From NCBI GenBank assembly GCA_963970005.1, contig CAXAMN010004224.1, positions 221,108 through 285,107 of the forward strand: DNA of 64,000 nt, written 5' to 3'. The notes below the pieces were generated by a model that was not told where the DNA came from, searched no databases, and was given only the letters and a program-made list of their open reading frames with translations. Below, in pieces: positions 16,208-29,100 of the stretch; position 1 is the stretch's first letter; each line of letters begins with the position of its first letter. Position numbers and translations under genes: made by a program. The DNA comes from Durusdinium trenchii (taxonomy: Eukaryota; Sar; Dinophyceae; Suessiales; Symbiodiniaceae).

Positions 16208-17380
16208 ATTCTTTTTGCGTCATGCCAGGGACGAAACCATGTCATGCCAGGGATGAAATGGGGTCATACTGTGCATGACACCGTATTGTGCAGCAATGAT
16301 CATCATGTCGTTTGGGCAGCTTTGGCTGGTCCTTGCCGATCTTGCAGTTTTACTTCTGTGTTGGGCAAAGCAGGCGTGGATGTTGCGCATATTGGTGGAC
16401 TGAGCTGATGTTGCGTGCTGCCGTGACAGCCGTCCGCGGCGTGTCCTTTAAACCTATACACCCGCTATTTGGGGTCTATGCCGGTGTAATTTTCTAAGGC
16501 AAAGGTAGGAGTAGGATTGTACCGGACACCTCGGAATTCGGCGTTTTGATTGGTAGGTGCAAGGGTGAGTGCAAGAACATAAGAACTCTGTATCTTCGTG
16601 CGCAGTTGGAGGAATGACCCTCCTGAAGCCTGAAGCTGCACAGCAGAGAGCACGTGAACCATTCTGGAAACGGCCACAAAGCCCAGAACAATGGATGAGA
16701 CGTATGCCGGAACAATGCTACCGCGGTTGTGCTCAAAACATCAATTTGCACTACTTGGATGACCACATTCATACAAGGACAAGAACTCTCTCCCTCAGAG
16801 AAACCTGGCTTTTCACATGTGTTTTTTGCACCAAAAAAATCCTACGTACCCACGCAGCCAGTGGGTGACCTGGATTCGTTTCCCGACTAAATCCAACAGG
16901 TGCAAGTTTGGTCAGTCAACCTTTATTCGCGGGGGGAAACTGAGGGTGTCAAGAATCTCTTGCAAGGGTAGCAACGTTGAACCTTTGCCTTCTTTTGACA
17001 GCAAAGGGTTCTTTTGATCCTTGTGGCTTCGGCCATCGCGATCGGCTTGCAAAAGACCGCTTTATTAGGGACTAGTCACACACAGGTCAGAAACTGGTCA
17101 CACACGTGTCGGGGATCTTCAGCTGTTTGGTACTGGACTTTAATTGTGTTTTCCGGTGTTTTTTATTGAACCAATCCATGTTTTCGAATCGATCCGCCCC
17201 AGCTGCCGTGCTCGCCCTGCAGCTTGCCCCCCGCACTCTTCGCGGTAGCGACCTTCGTGCCAGGCTGCTCCGACCCTACCACTTCCAGCGAGGCCGAGGC
17301 CAAGGTCCAAGTCACAGCTCCTCGGATATTTTTCGCAGACGTCGTAGACCCAAGAGCACACCCGGGAAGACAGAGACCCA
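16208..17380. other. No supported gene
   Basis: Contains a 20-bp-scale repeat: TTTCTAAGGCAAA-GTAGGA occurs at about 15871-15892 and again at about 16491-16512, so the minisatellite may sit inside a larger duplicated unit. No exon that I would support. Confidence 0.35.
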
Positions 17381-17454
17381 CATGGAACCGAGCTTGACAT
17401 GGATGAGACTGGAAGACTAGCTTCCTCCACAACCAGTAGTTTTCAGGTTCCATG
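17381..17454. mobile_element. Short foldback element, CATGGAACC family, copy 1
   Basis: Begins CATGGAACC and ends GGTTCCATG, 74 bp. Shares its left flank GGGAAGACAGAGACCCA and interior GGAAGACTAGCTTCCTCCAC with 25258-25330. Too small to code; MITE-like or retroposed by-product. Confidence 0.6.
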
Positions 17455-17779
17455 TTAATCTTCCAGGGCGTACTGAGTGGTTTTCGAAATGTTTATTTTC
17501 AATCTATGTACTTTGGGATGATTAAACATATTTTCAAGTGAAAAGATCAACTATATTGGGGTTAACCAATCTACCAAGTCAGTGGGTAAGCGTCGACTTT
17601 TTTGATGATTTTGTTTCCACTCAAATCAGCTGAACAGTTCTGTTCACGCCAGAGAAATGGCACCAGGGGTTAGCTAACGCATGGACTCTGCCGCCCTTTT
17701 GCACACCTCCGAGTGGGAGCGCTTTTTGGGACCCTCCGCGCTATTTTCCGCGGCTTCGAACCGAACGGGGCAGCCTGAG

Positions 17780-17863
17780 GTGAAACGCCCCGTGCATCCC
17801 TGTGAGCTGGTTTGGGAGGTGCATGCAGCGGCCGAGGAGGACCAGAAGGGCCGCGCCAGCACC
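17780..17863 (+). CDS. Putative internal exon, unknown protein
   Basis: Acceptor AGCCTGAG, 28 codons VKRPVHPCELVWEVHAAAEE then DQKGRAST, donor GTGAGG, phase 0 on both sides. Coding-like, family not recognised. Confidence 0.45.
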
Positions 17864-18120
17864 GTGAGGAGCCGCGAGGCGAAGGGAGGCGAAAGGAGCG
17901 CGGCGAGGCCGAGAGGAGACGAAGAGAGGGTGCGGCATGCCGGCCTGGAGGGTGGGGGAGGCCCTTGAAGTGGTGAAAAGGGTGTGGAGGTGGAACGGGA
18001 GTGGTTTTGGGTGTCTGGAGGGACGTATCTTTTCCATTTGGGGAAGGGAGTGGATTTGGGGATGAGGCCGCGATCCGTGATGGGTTCGGGTTCGCTGCTT
18101 GCTACAGAGCCTTGCGCCAG

Positions 18121-18258
18121 GAGAGGCATCATGGATGCTCACAGCCCGATGGGCTTTCTCTGCGATGTGGCGGACGTGAATCAGCGTAAGGCAAGAGACA
18201 CCGCGATCGAAGAGCGGCATGTTGAACGACTGTTGAAGCACAACATGGAAGCTGCATG
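18121..18258 (+). CDS. Putative internal exon, unknown protein
   Basis: After TTGCGCCAG the frame reads RGIMDAHSPMGFLCDVADVN then QRKARDTAIEERHVERLLKH, a plausible helical segment. The right end is not defined. Family not recognised. Confidence 0.4.
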
Positions 18259-19413
18259 TGCTGGTATTGACACGCCTGCCATCACCTGCCTCCATCCAGG
18301 ATGGGGGGTAGATGGCCTCCATCTAGGGCAGAAGGTGTGTACTGACACTCGAGCATCACTAACGCAGTGTTGAGTTATCTTGGGCACCACCGAATGAAGA
18401 TGAGCTCGAACTCCGTCCGAGAAAAGGTTGGTGACAGAGAAAAGTTTCATCGGAGACATTGAAACTCAACCATGCGTCACCCAGACCATCCAAGGGACTG
18501 GCCTATTTACATCCATTTACCCATACAATTGACCTACATATGGGGGTGGTTTTTCACTAGGGGTCTTCTTCACTGTGGCAGCCGTCTTCCAGTCCCAGAT
18601 TCGGCTCGGACACTCCAGATTCGGCTCGCTCGACACCTGCGGCCGCGCGTGGCGCGCGCGAACACCCGCAGGAGTGGTATGCGTGCTGTAATCATGTCGC
18701 CTACACCGAGGGCTCCATTTGCTTCCCTTCGGGGCCACTCAGCTGGAACCAGGAAGAGGAGGGAAGAGGTACTGTAAGAGGTCATGAGGGCGCTAGTTAG
18801 GCGCAGGTGGAGGTATGGGCACCGTCGGCTTTTCCAATTGGGGGGCGAAGAAGATGGCACAAGAAGATCAAGAAGGAGCTTCTTCCGAATTGTAAGCAAA
18901 TGTATGCATGTAAACATGTTAATTTGATTCAAGGACCACTTGAATCTCTTCGCTGTAAAGTATCAGAAACTCCAACATATGACAAAGCTACTGGTAGCCA
19001 CAGGATATACCTACCCACCCATCTGACACCACACCACGTGACGGTGCGAGCGTCGAGTTAGTTCCCCTTGGGCGGGCTCTGAGTCTTGACAAAACCATCT
19101 TTTTCGTGATCCGCACCAAACCACCTGGGCTTGAAACACACACTCCATAGTCTACTATCAGATACACAGGCTCTACAACATCTGGAAGATCAACTACAGC
19201 TGCTGCTGCTGCGTCTATAACTAATACACTGCCGAAAACGATCCCATGGTCCCGGAAGAAAAGTGGCACCTGGGTAGTCCGACTTGTGATCCTGCTGCAC
19301 CGCTCGTAGGTTCCCAAGCCACCGGTCAGCCGCGCTTGCGACGCGCTTGCATCTCCTGCAGCGATGTCATCACAGCACCCGTGGTTACGGTGATGGTCAG
19401 ACCTCAACCTGAG

Positions 19414-19606
19414 GTTGACCGTGTTGCACCAGCAGCACTTGAAGATGTTCCTCCTCACGGTAGACCCCTTGGGCGCCAACCTCGCTCTGAAGCGTTCTCG
19501 TTCCGGTGCCGTGACCCACATGCAGATGCACCGCCGGGAGAGCCGCTTCGCCCGAGAGCGTCCCGGAACGTTCGCGCGTGTGTTCGGCCCGGAAGGTTTG
19601 GGGTGA
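19414..19606 (+). CDS. Putative internal exon, basic protein segment
   Basis: After CCTGAG the frame reads LTVLHQQHLKMFLLTVDPLG then ANLALKRSRSGAVTHMQMHR, continuing RESRFARERPGTFARVFG to a stop or a GT donor (GTGAAG). Balanced composition and single clear frame. The 294-codon minus frame across it (18988-19872) includes low-complexity segments and I read it as a shadow. Confidence 0.45.
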
Positions 19607-20258
19607 AGCGGATGAAGGTGATGTTTGCCTTGCTTTGATGGAGGGTGCTTTGAAGTTTTGAAGGGGATTTGCGAAGGGATGTGCGAAGGGAATAGATGTT
19701 TTGGGATGGGCAAGATTCTGTGATGTTTAACCTTGCATTGCTGCGCTTTTTTCTGCTTCACTCCTTGATTCTGCATACCACGGTGGCATGACGAATCCTT
19801 TGTGGATATGAATGATGTTAATGTGATGTGTGAACGATCCACAAAGATCCAAATTGCAGAAGAGAACGGCACCCCGGAATTGTCGAGTGAAGCGAACTAC
19901 AACAGTTTGCCAATTACTTCTTGCTGTTTCTGTGGCATATTTTTGTGGTTTGGCCATCATATGACTTCAGTACAGCCTCATCTCTTCAGCTTTCCTTTCT
20001 CTTCAAAAAGGCCAAGACACACTCCAGTGAAGTGGCACCATCACAATTTTCTTGAACTGAATGTTCAACCATCAACCCCCCTCCCAACCTCCCAGGTCAC
20101 CGCTCCACATCACTGAGCATCAATGAGCCAACACTCCACCTCTCAGTCTCTGCCCAGCCGTGCCCAGCCGGGCGCCCCATTGCTTCACTTCAACACTTCG
20201 GTCGACCGAGTGCCCCTGATCCACCAGGGGCTCGACCCGGTCTCAAGACCCCGCGCAG

Positions 20259-20403
20259 GAGCTGCCGCTGGACATCTCCGTGGAGCAGCTGCGCTTCGTG
20301 GATCGCTTCCGCCAAGCGCTGCGCGCAGCGATGCTGCACGACGACGCGGCGCTGCTGGAGAGCGACGCTCGGAGCGCGGGCGGAGCGAGCGGAGCGAGCA
20401 AGG
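20259..20403 (+). CDS. Putative internal exon, helical protein
   Basis: Acceptor CCGCGCAG, then ELPLDISVEQLRFVDRFRQA and LRAAMLHDDAALLESDARSA, ending at GC-type donor GCTTTGGGG with phase 1. Strongly coding-like, alpha-helical; family not recognised. The downstream intron starts like that of the next exon. Confidence 0.55.
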
Positions 20404-21343
20404 GCTTTGGGGTTCGGGTTGCTTGTGACGGGTTTTGGTTCGGGGATGCGGGGGGGGGGAATTCCATATGCGGAGAAGTGGACTCCAGTAGACCTAGGGC
20501 GCAATGCGGAAGTGTGTGTTTCAAGAAAACGAGGAGTGGTAGAGGGTGATGGTGCTGGGTGGTGTAGTGTTGAATGGGTTCAGAAGGTTGCCCGGAAGTT
20601 AGGGATTTTCCAGTTGAACTTGGCAGCACTTGATGCGTTGTTTCTGGAGACTCAGCAGTCGATGCGTTCGAAACCATCGGGGGTTGATGGGGTCTTCCGA
20701 TCCAATGAAAGACCAAAGCAACTTGACGTTTGATGATGGCTGATTTCAAGAAATCCATTCTTGTAGACAAGTAGAACATATGAAAAGACATGAAGCATGA
20801 ATCAGTCAGTGAGTTATATAGTTTGGTTTGAGGAGCCAAGAATTTTAGTGGAAGAAACATTGAAAAGATTGAAGAGTGGTTTGATGTGGTTTGGCATTTT
20901 AATGAGTTTATTGTGCTCTCTTATTTTTCTTCCAACAGCTCTTTTGGTGGTCTCCCTATTCTGATACCCAGTTTCATTTTTGCTGGTGAACATGGATTGT
21001 GTCTGGAAGTACTTCAAAGTACCGCCTTGATGATCATCTCGCCTCATTTGGCAACCATGTCGTTGCAAAGGAATCTGTTTTTTTTCTTTGCAAGAGACTG
21101 GATCATGAGCCTCCTCATAAGCCTCTCTTCATGATCCTCCTCGGAAAAAAAAACGGTGCGGGCATCAATCACCCGGGAAGAAATCACCCAAATCTACTCC
21201 CCTGCAATTCGGACCACATGGAACCCCCAAACGACTGGGTTGGTATTCCGAACATCGTCGAAACCACGGGGTCAATGGTTTTGGGGTTCTATAGGATCGT
21301 TGGTGGGGGAGACCAACGAATGGGCGAACCAACTGCAAATCAG

Positions 21344-21434
21344 CGCTCCAAACTGATGGCTCGTTGGACTGAGGACTTGCTACCGGAGCTCCGGGCCTTC
21401 TGCAGAGAGGGCGAGACCCGTGACCTGCCGCTGG
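21344..21434 (+). CDS. Putative internal exon, unknown protein
   Basis: Acceptor CAAATCAG, RSKLMARWTEDLLPELRAFC then REGETRDLPL, GC-type donor GCTTTGGGG, phase 1. Probably the same gene as 20259-20403, though the phases (1 then 0) show at least one exon lies between. Confidence 0.5.
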
Positions 21435-22291
21435 GCTTTGGGGGATGTTCGGGGCGAGTCTCGGGTTCAGCTTGGATTTGAACTACTTTGGTTCGGCGTG
21501 TTTGGGTTTCGAATGGTTTCGAGTTGGGTTGGGTTGAGGATTGGTGTGTTTCCTTTGGTACATGTTTGGTATGGTTGGCTACATGTTTGGTATGGTTGGC
21601 CAGCTTCTTCCGCGCTTTTGCTTCAAAAGTTGCAGGACTCGTTTTTTTTTCCTTCACGATTTCATCCCTCTTTTTGAACAAACTAATTACCAGTGCCGCG
21701 ATATATGTTTTGAGAAAGATAGTGCCTTTGACTTTGATATTAAGTGACTTCAAAACAAGGTCACTTCGAAGAAGCTGGTACAGCTGTTTTTGCTTCATCT
21801 GGCTTGTTTGGGCTGCTATTGCCGTCGTGCACCCGTGCAGCCGTCGTGCACGCTGCATTTGGCTGTCCAGCGGGGCTGAATTCGCAAGGCTGTTAGCAAG
21901 GCGTTCGATGGTCACGGCATGCTGAAGGCTGCTGGTGGACAGTGAGTTGTACATATATAATAATCTATAGTACAGTGAGTAGTACAGTGCTGTCAATGAT
22001 TCAGCCTAAGGGCCTCCAACAGATCACATCGGAACTTCCCAGTCCCTCAACTGGCCCTTTGGGTCAAAGGCCTCTCGGAACATCGGGCCAATTGTATGTA
22101 CTTATGGCCCATATTCAATTTCCATCCAACAAGGGTCCAAAACAGTCCAAAGAAGCAGACATCATAGTTTAAGAATGCTAAAGACCTTTTTACAGATATT
22201 TTGCAACGCTTGGGAGGGCTATCACTACTGGTACCTATCCACTCTTGTTTATTTACAGGGTTCTGCACATCTTCCAACCACATCTTCCCAG

Positions 22292-22401
22292 GACAGCTAC
22301 TACCCGCACCAAACCCAACCCCTCGCGGGGCTCGGGCAAATGGGTCCAAGTGGTGCGCTGCGATCTGCCCGGGGCCATCCTGCCCAACTTAGAGCCTTTG
22401 G
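22292..22401 (+). CDS. Putative internal exon, unknown protein
   Basis: Acceptor CTTCCCAG, frame TATTRTKPNPSRGSGKWVQV then VRCDLPGAILPNLEPLG, donor GTATCG, phase 1. The GKWVQVVRCDLPGAILPNLE part is clearly protein-like; I cannot name the family. Confidence 0.5.
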
Positions 22402-25400
22402 GTATCGTCCTTGAGCGAGACGTGCCTGGCAGAGACGTGTGCAGGCGCGGCAGGAGCGCCCGGTGGGCGAGAGAGAGGGGTGTTGTTTCTGTGTTCGTTT
22501 GTTCGGATTTCGGGTGGTGTGGCGAAGAGATCTTAAAGACAACATGTTGACTTTAACAGCATGTGCACCTTTTTGCCAGGATTTTCTGGCAAAACTCACC
22601 GTTTTTTTCTGGTCACTTTGGGCCCATCAGACATCACGGTTTGTCTTAGACATCGACGCCTCGATCATGCCGTTCCTTTTCGTCACCTTCTTTTCGCCTC
22701 GTAAGGAGGTGCTTCGGGGTGTTTGGGACACACCGCCACCAGAAGGTCCTGGTCCTGGTTGCCCATTTCTGGCTTCGTACGAGGGACATGAACGGCGCCC
22801 TCGGGATCCCAAATCCTTCCTGGCGGCCTGAGGGGATGTCTGAAAGGCTGAATCAAACCGGTCGTTGTCGAGGTGTCGAAAGCAGTGCTCCACACTGCAT
22901 AAAGAAAAGGGCTACAAGACGAGCATGGCAGCAATCAGTGCTGGTTAGTCCAATTCTTTACACAAGTCCACACTTTTATACACTTTTGAAGCACACCTTC
23001 AGCTCACAGGTTCATCCACTTGGACTTGCTGGTCTGAGGATGGCGGAAACCGCGGCTGATCGCTCGTCCGGTCACCCACGGGCCATGGTGGTGATGAAGA
23101 GCAGAGAGTTGCCAGCGGGGTTGCAACATTGGAGTTCGTACCATTCAAACATATTCAAAGCCCTGGTGTTTTTGATGGTTTTTGAGCCTACTTTTGTGCT
23201 CAAGGGACCAAGAGAGATAAGGGAGATGTCTTTTTTTTCTGATACCCTGACTCTCATGAAACATCTGCAGTCCAGCTGTCTGAACGGTGATGAGGCATCC
23301 GGGCTTCAGTTCAGCCTGGCTTAAGTTATTTGACCCAAACCCATTTCAAACATGCATGTGAACCATGTGAACGCAGGACTTCGCAGAACCTTGCTCTAAA
23401 GGAATTTGAGTGTTCCATCCTTTTCCCAGTTTTCATGGGTTCTTCCTTTCTTTTGGGTCTTTGGGTCATCAAGAATCTACCCCGAAATGACGAGGAAAGC
23501 TACTTGACATCAACAGCCTCACCACCTCACCGTTTCGAACAGCCAGTCGAACTGGTCACTGCAGTGCAGCGCTCCGTCGCATGCTCGCGTGGAGCGCGCT
23601 ATGCGCGCAAACAGCGCCTGCCGAAGGGAAGAGATGTGGGGTGTGTCCCCACGTATACCTAATCATCATCCTCTAGAACCTGAGGGACCCCTGTTTTGAA
23701 GTCCGAATGTGGTCTTTTCCTATCGAAACAGAGGTCATATTCGCTCTAGGTATATTTACCGAAGCCGGAGACTGGAGCGCAAATGGTTTCCGTGCCCAGG
23801 TCTCGCGTAGGGCGTAAGTTCCTCAAAGATGTGATATTTGGAATCGAAAAGAACTCGGTAGATGTCAAACACTAGCTGCGGAGAAAATCCTCTCTTAAAA
23901 GGTCCTGAAGCTGCTGAACATCACTCCGCTTCGACCTGAACATACAAAAACCGCAAAAAAAGAAACACCTCCAAAGGGGTCGGAGATACCTGGACCAGTA
24001 CCTGGAGCCCGGGAACCAAACGAACTCACCGACCTGGTCGGTCGTGCGGGATGCGCCGAGGTCCCGTGCGGAGGGAGGAACAGGTCGTTCCTGGCCGAAA
24101 GGGATCATGCTGGAAACAAGTTCCTGCCGGTAGCTCCGACTACTACAGGGAGTTTCCGGACCTCTGATACTAGTAATTGGCCAAATCCGTTCTTTGTCCC
24201 CCGCCATGAGTCGTGCCTGACACCTTCTTTTTGGACCAACCCTTCAGCACCGCTGCTTTCGACCGGTTCGGGAGCGTCCTGCTCCAGTGGTCTGCGGACC
24301 AAGACCACACCTGGATCATCCGTAGCATGGGGTGTCCAAGTCAGTTTCATATGAAGAGCCTCAGGGCACACTCCCTGAAATATTCATTGAAGCGGATGGC
24401 ATGGCCCTTCTTGCATGGCCATTGACTCTACAAACAGATCAAATTCCGATGGTGTTCCACTTCCATGACTATTGCAGGGAGTGTCCAAAACGGACATCTC
24501 TTGGATGCTCTTGCTTCGCCTGAAGAGAGCCTCTCCGTTCTCCGTGTGAGACGATTGTACAGTGTTCCGAGCGGCTCCTTCGCAAAAGGACGTGCGCGTT
24601 CGCTGTGCCATGGCTGGCCGAGGTGATCAGGTCTGACCAGATGCTCCATGGGACCGCAGAATTTTTCTGGCTGGTTGACCTGGGGAGAAAAGGTATAACG
24701 CCAGGTCCCGGACTGGAGTGTCTGGGCGATGATTCACCGACCCATCCGTGCAAAAGCTGGGTCTAACCCCCCACCTTCTCAGGTTCGGTACGATTGGAGC
24801 CCTAGGGTGTAGCAGCTTGTAGCTCTGACTAAGACGGTTGTTTGAAGGGACGGTCATCGGAGCGTCCGAGTTTCTGGGTGAGAGCGCGGCCAACGCGCCC
24901 GAGGTTGGAGGTGCTGAGGTCTTAAATAAAGGGTTGAAGAGGGAGTCGGGAAGAAAAACCACGGCCTCAAAACCACGGCCTGTCAGACGGCTAAAGCTTG
25001 GTAAAGCATGGAATGAACCGAACTTCTGCAAAACGTCCACCAGATTGCTGGTAAAGGTTTCACACTTTGTCCTTGAACATCACCTGAAGGCACCAGATCC
25101 TCATTTGCCGCTGCCGGAGATCCGGAGGTGCCCCCTGTGGAGTCTGCGACCAACTGGGAGCCATTTTGTTCATCAGGCTTTGAACAGTTCCGCCGTTGCT
25201 CATCGTGCCCTGGAGGAGTTTGGAACTCGAGAGATACACCGGGAAGACAGAGACCCACATGGAACCAAGCTTGGCATGGACCAAACTGGAAGACTAGCTT
25301 CCTCCACAAACCAGTGGGTTTCAGGTTACAGGTGGGTCTCTTCCAGGGAGCACTTTATTTTTGAAGATGGGCATGACATGACGCGTTTCGAACTGGGTTT

Positions 25401-26098
25401 TGTTCGTACCTCGATGGATGTCATGGGGCAGATGTCTCGATGCCCCGTGACTTCAGACATCTCAAGACTTGCGCTTCCGTCGACGCGTCTGGAAGAAGCC
25501 GTTCAATTTGCCTTCTCCTCGTGGAGACATCGTCAACTCCTCAGCTCAGAATTTCGTGACCGACACGTCTATCGGTCTTTAGGTGCTTCAAAGCCGGATG
25601 GTGTTTCACAGATGGTTTTTCAATTTGAAACGACACAGAGATACACACAGATTTCTCAAAAAAACAATAACGTGTGGGGCTTCATCAGATTTGAGGGTTC
25701 TGGAGATGGAAGTGGCCAAAATGGGCAGCAGGTCAGCTTGCAGCAGGCGAATGTGGCCGAATCACAGTTTCTCGTTGCTTGAGGATCAACAGGGCTTGAC
25801 CTACTCATGTGGGTGTTGGATCTCCAGGTGTCATGCAGGTGTGTTGCCTGCAAAGCAACAACAGATTATATTAGACCACAAAACAACGCCTACCAGGACC
25901 CCCCCACTGGTAAGGGGATGTCTAATTATAGCTCCGTAGAGTTTCAGGGGTCTCCATTCACCACCATAAAGCGGACACCCTGGTATTAGGTAGCATATCG
26001 TAGCATACCTGGAGGTCTCCATATCTCGAGGATCATCAAGCAGATCTTAACCTCAGCTGCATGGCTCGTGCCCGCCGCCCAGGCGTTTTCTCCCAGCG
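22402..26098. other. Mostly gene-free; weak exon candidates
   Basis: Two weak plus-strand candidates: an ATG at 23040 (MAETAADRSSGHPRAMVVMK) and a frame near 24846-24925 (GTVIGASEFLGESAANAPEV). The 314-codon plus frame at 24838-25782 runs through a repeat element (25258-25330) and shows no family features, so I do not call it. Confidence 0.35.
25258..25330. mobile_element. Short foldback element, CATGGAACC family, copy 2
   Basis: Same left flank and interior as 17381-17454; the right end has diverged (GGTTACAGG instead of GGTTCCATG). Confidence 0.55.
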
Positions 26099-26150
26099 AT
26101 GGCGTGTTTTCCCACGAGCCAAGCCATCGTCGTGGGCGGTGGCCTGGGAG
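26099..26150 (+). CDS. Fumarate reductase exon 1: FAD-binding GxGxxG
   Basis: Starts ATG, reads MACFPTSQAIVVGGGLG with the Gly-rich FAD loop, and ends phase 1 at donor GTGCCA. The intron begins with a second copy of the exon stretch GCCATCGTCGTGGGC. Confidence 0.75.
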
Positions 26151-29100
26151 GTGCCATCGTCGTGGGCTGTAATGAAGACTCTTACCGATTAAGAGTAGAT
26201 GGCACAGAGCCCGAAAGGTGGTTTACATGAACCTCCATGTATACTTAACATCTTGAGGTCTGTGCCATCTACTCTGAAACCGCTGTAATGATATTTCAAC
26301 CCGCCTAGACCCCACAAGAGACCCACATGGAACCTGACAATGAACCTTTGCAAGACGATTTGACGATTTTCCTTTGCAACCCAGTGGTTTTCAGGTTCCA
26401 TGATAGTCTTCAATCTTCCAGGGCGTAGATGATCGTTGTCATGAATAAGAAGAGACTTTACAATCCAAATGGAGGGGGTGTTGATTCATCAGTCGAGTCT
26501 ACATGAGACGGGGCGAGACGGGCGAAGGGGCGTCGTGACCCAGAACAGTCGGAATTGAGTATGCTGCAGTTGGGGGATAAGTCGAGTGCTGGGGGCCTCT
26601 CATCCACAGTTTGGCCAAGGTTTGGGGTTTGGCCTGCAGAATCACATCCGCCTTCCATGAGACTGAACAGGAGAGTGGTCTTTGGCATTAGGAGATTGGT
26701 CATTGAGTTGGGGAGGAGGCGCTGGCCATGCGATTTCCTAGTCGAAACCACCGTACCACCCTATTTTCCCAATGGCTTTGACGATGCACAAAACCGTTTT
26801 GCTTGCAGGCATTCTGATTCAAGTAGGGAACAAGGAGGATGCGCAGGCAAAGAGAAGCACTATAGAAGTGTCAGATATCCTCTTCTTCCTCGATTCCTTT
26901 TGTCCCCATGCAGAACCACATTCCTCCGTGTAAAACCCCTGGTTCCGGGCCATTCCTCCATGAAAAAACACCTGGTTCCGGGCTCTTCTTCCTTCCTTCC
27001 TCGCGGCTCAACTCGCTTGGCCAAACTCGCTTAGTTCTCTCGAACCCTTCCAAGCGACACACCCGCCACGTGCCCACGGCGCCACGGCGTAGGCATGTCC
27101 GCCGCAAACACGGTGGTGGAGAATGGCGGCCGAGTGGTCCTCCTGGACCGACGCGTACGTGGTGGGGGTCGACGTCGTTGGTCGGTTTTGGGACGGAGGA
27201 AGAAGACAGATCCAAGAAGGGCTGTCGCCACTGTTGCCAAGGAAACAACTTGATTTGATTGATTTGTAGCTTGCCAAGGAACACAGGTGATTGTCAATGA
27301 CTCTATGAAGACTCTATGAACACTCCATGAAGGCTCTATGAAGACCTGAACAAGTTCCGCCCGCCCCCACCTTCAGGGATTTTCGTTTTTCACCTGGACT
27401 GGCTGGTTGGGAAAGATCATGGGTGAGTCACTACTGCACTGGGAAATCGCCGTTATCTCGCCGTGATCGTGGTATTCGTGGTATTTCCTCGGGTGGAGAG
27501 GGGAATAGGATAACAGGAAATGCTTTAACCATAATTGGACCCTCCGAACTGGCTTCCAAACCCCTGGAAAAACCCATCATCCATCAGCAGGGGTTTGGAC
27601 CCGAACCAAACCTTCACCGGCTGAGAGTCCTCGATTATAGGGTAGAGTTGGATTCTCTGTGAAGGGTCGGTCATGGCTGTGATGGGTGTTTGATAAGGGC
27701 CCTGTTTTTTTCGAATTGATCTGATCAGCCAGTGCTTCAGAGAAGAAAAAGACGGTTGATAAATCATCCACCCTTTTGGATGGTATATTGCAACTTGAGG
27801 GTTGAGGGCTTGAAATATCGTCAAGAGTTTACATTACCTATATATACATACCTATACCTCGTTCACGTTCTACTTCGGATCTGCGCCATCTCGCGTGGCC
27901 AGATCCGCATTCCGCCGCCTTATTCCGCCGCAGGACAAGTCCTCCTTCTGCGGCGGCAACAGTACCAAGGCCACCAGCGGCATCAACGGTGCAGGCGCCG
28001 GGAGGAGTGGAGGTCGCCACAGGGTGGCGTAGTGGAGGGGGTTGGATCATGTTGACCCAAGTGTTTGGTTCGATCATGTTGGATCATTTGGAACAAGCCC
28101 AGGTCACACACGAACAAAGAAGATGCCCAACATCAGAGTGGATTCACGTCTGGATTGGTTCTGGTCCCATTTGTTCCCTATACCTTCCTGTACCTATACC
28201 CCTGTACCCCTCACACACCCTTTGCAGATGACGATCTCAGTGGACAACATTAACATGCGGAAAATATGGTCTTGGGAGTGTGAACACTCCCGCAAACAGC
28301 CACATTCAAGGTCCAGTCCGGGTGCCTGAAGAAAGGATGCTGAGTTCATAATCATAAGTCATCAGTTGCCTCTTGGATAGACCATCATTCACACATCAGC
28401 ATCAAGCCTCCAACTATTGCATCCAGCCACCCCTCAAAAATGATACTCTTCCGGAACAACAAAAACACAGCGGCCTCTTAAGATTTTTAAGGCAACTCTT
28501 TGCTGCACCATGCGACGCGACCTGTTCCATCACCACGGTTGGACGAGCGTCCATGGCTGTCCCGGATCAGCCGGATGGCCATCCGTCGAGAGACCATCGA
28601 ACCGACGTGCACGGACAGGCACTAAGACCCAGAAGGCCAAGGGGATCCCAGACAATGCGGAGATTTTCACCCAGGAGTGAACGAGAGGGCCGAGAGGGCC
28701 TCGTGGGGCCAGGGCCTGGCAGGCAGTCGCGTGCGACGAGATTCGTTGGCAGGAAGACACTGTGCGAGAATACCAGGGTTTGATGCCCCTGGCACTAGTA
28801 TGTTTGAGGCTTTCTACAGGCTCCTGTGGTGGTTCGCTGAAAGAACGTTTTATTTATACAGTGGTTTCAGAGTAGATGGCACTGGCATCAGATGTCGACA
28901 GATGGGCATCCATTTTTTAGACCGACTTTGGAAGATGCCATCTACTCTCAATCCACTACCAGCACCCTCCGACAGGTCACCAATTGAGACCTGTTAGGGT
29001 CCAACAACCCTCAACTAACAGCCTGTTGGAGGGTGCTGGTAGAGTTTCTTTGTTTTGGGGTGTGAGGATGACAGCCTTTCAGACAGGTGGTGTGTTTCCG

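Noticed and set aside
15801..16278. ORFs over the minisatellite on both strands
   Set aside because: All frames are open because the units are multiples of three without stops; this is not evidence of a gene.
18988..19872. 294-codon minus-strand ORF
   Set aside because: The plus frame beneath it (19414-19606) has better coding character and splice context; the minus frame mixes low-complexity stretches.
24838..25782. 314-codon plus-strand ORF
   Set aside because: It passes through a dispersed repeat and no part matches a family; only its first segment might be an exon.
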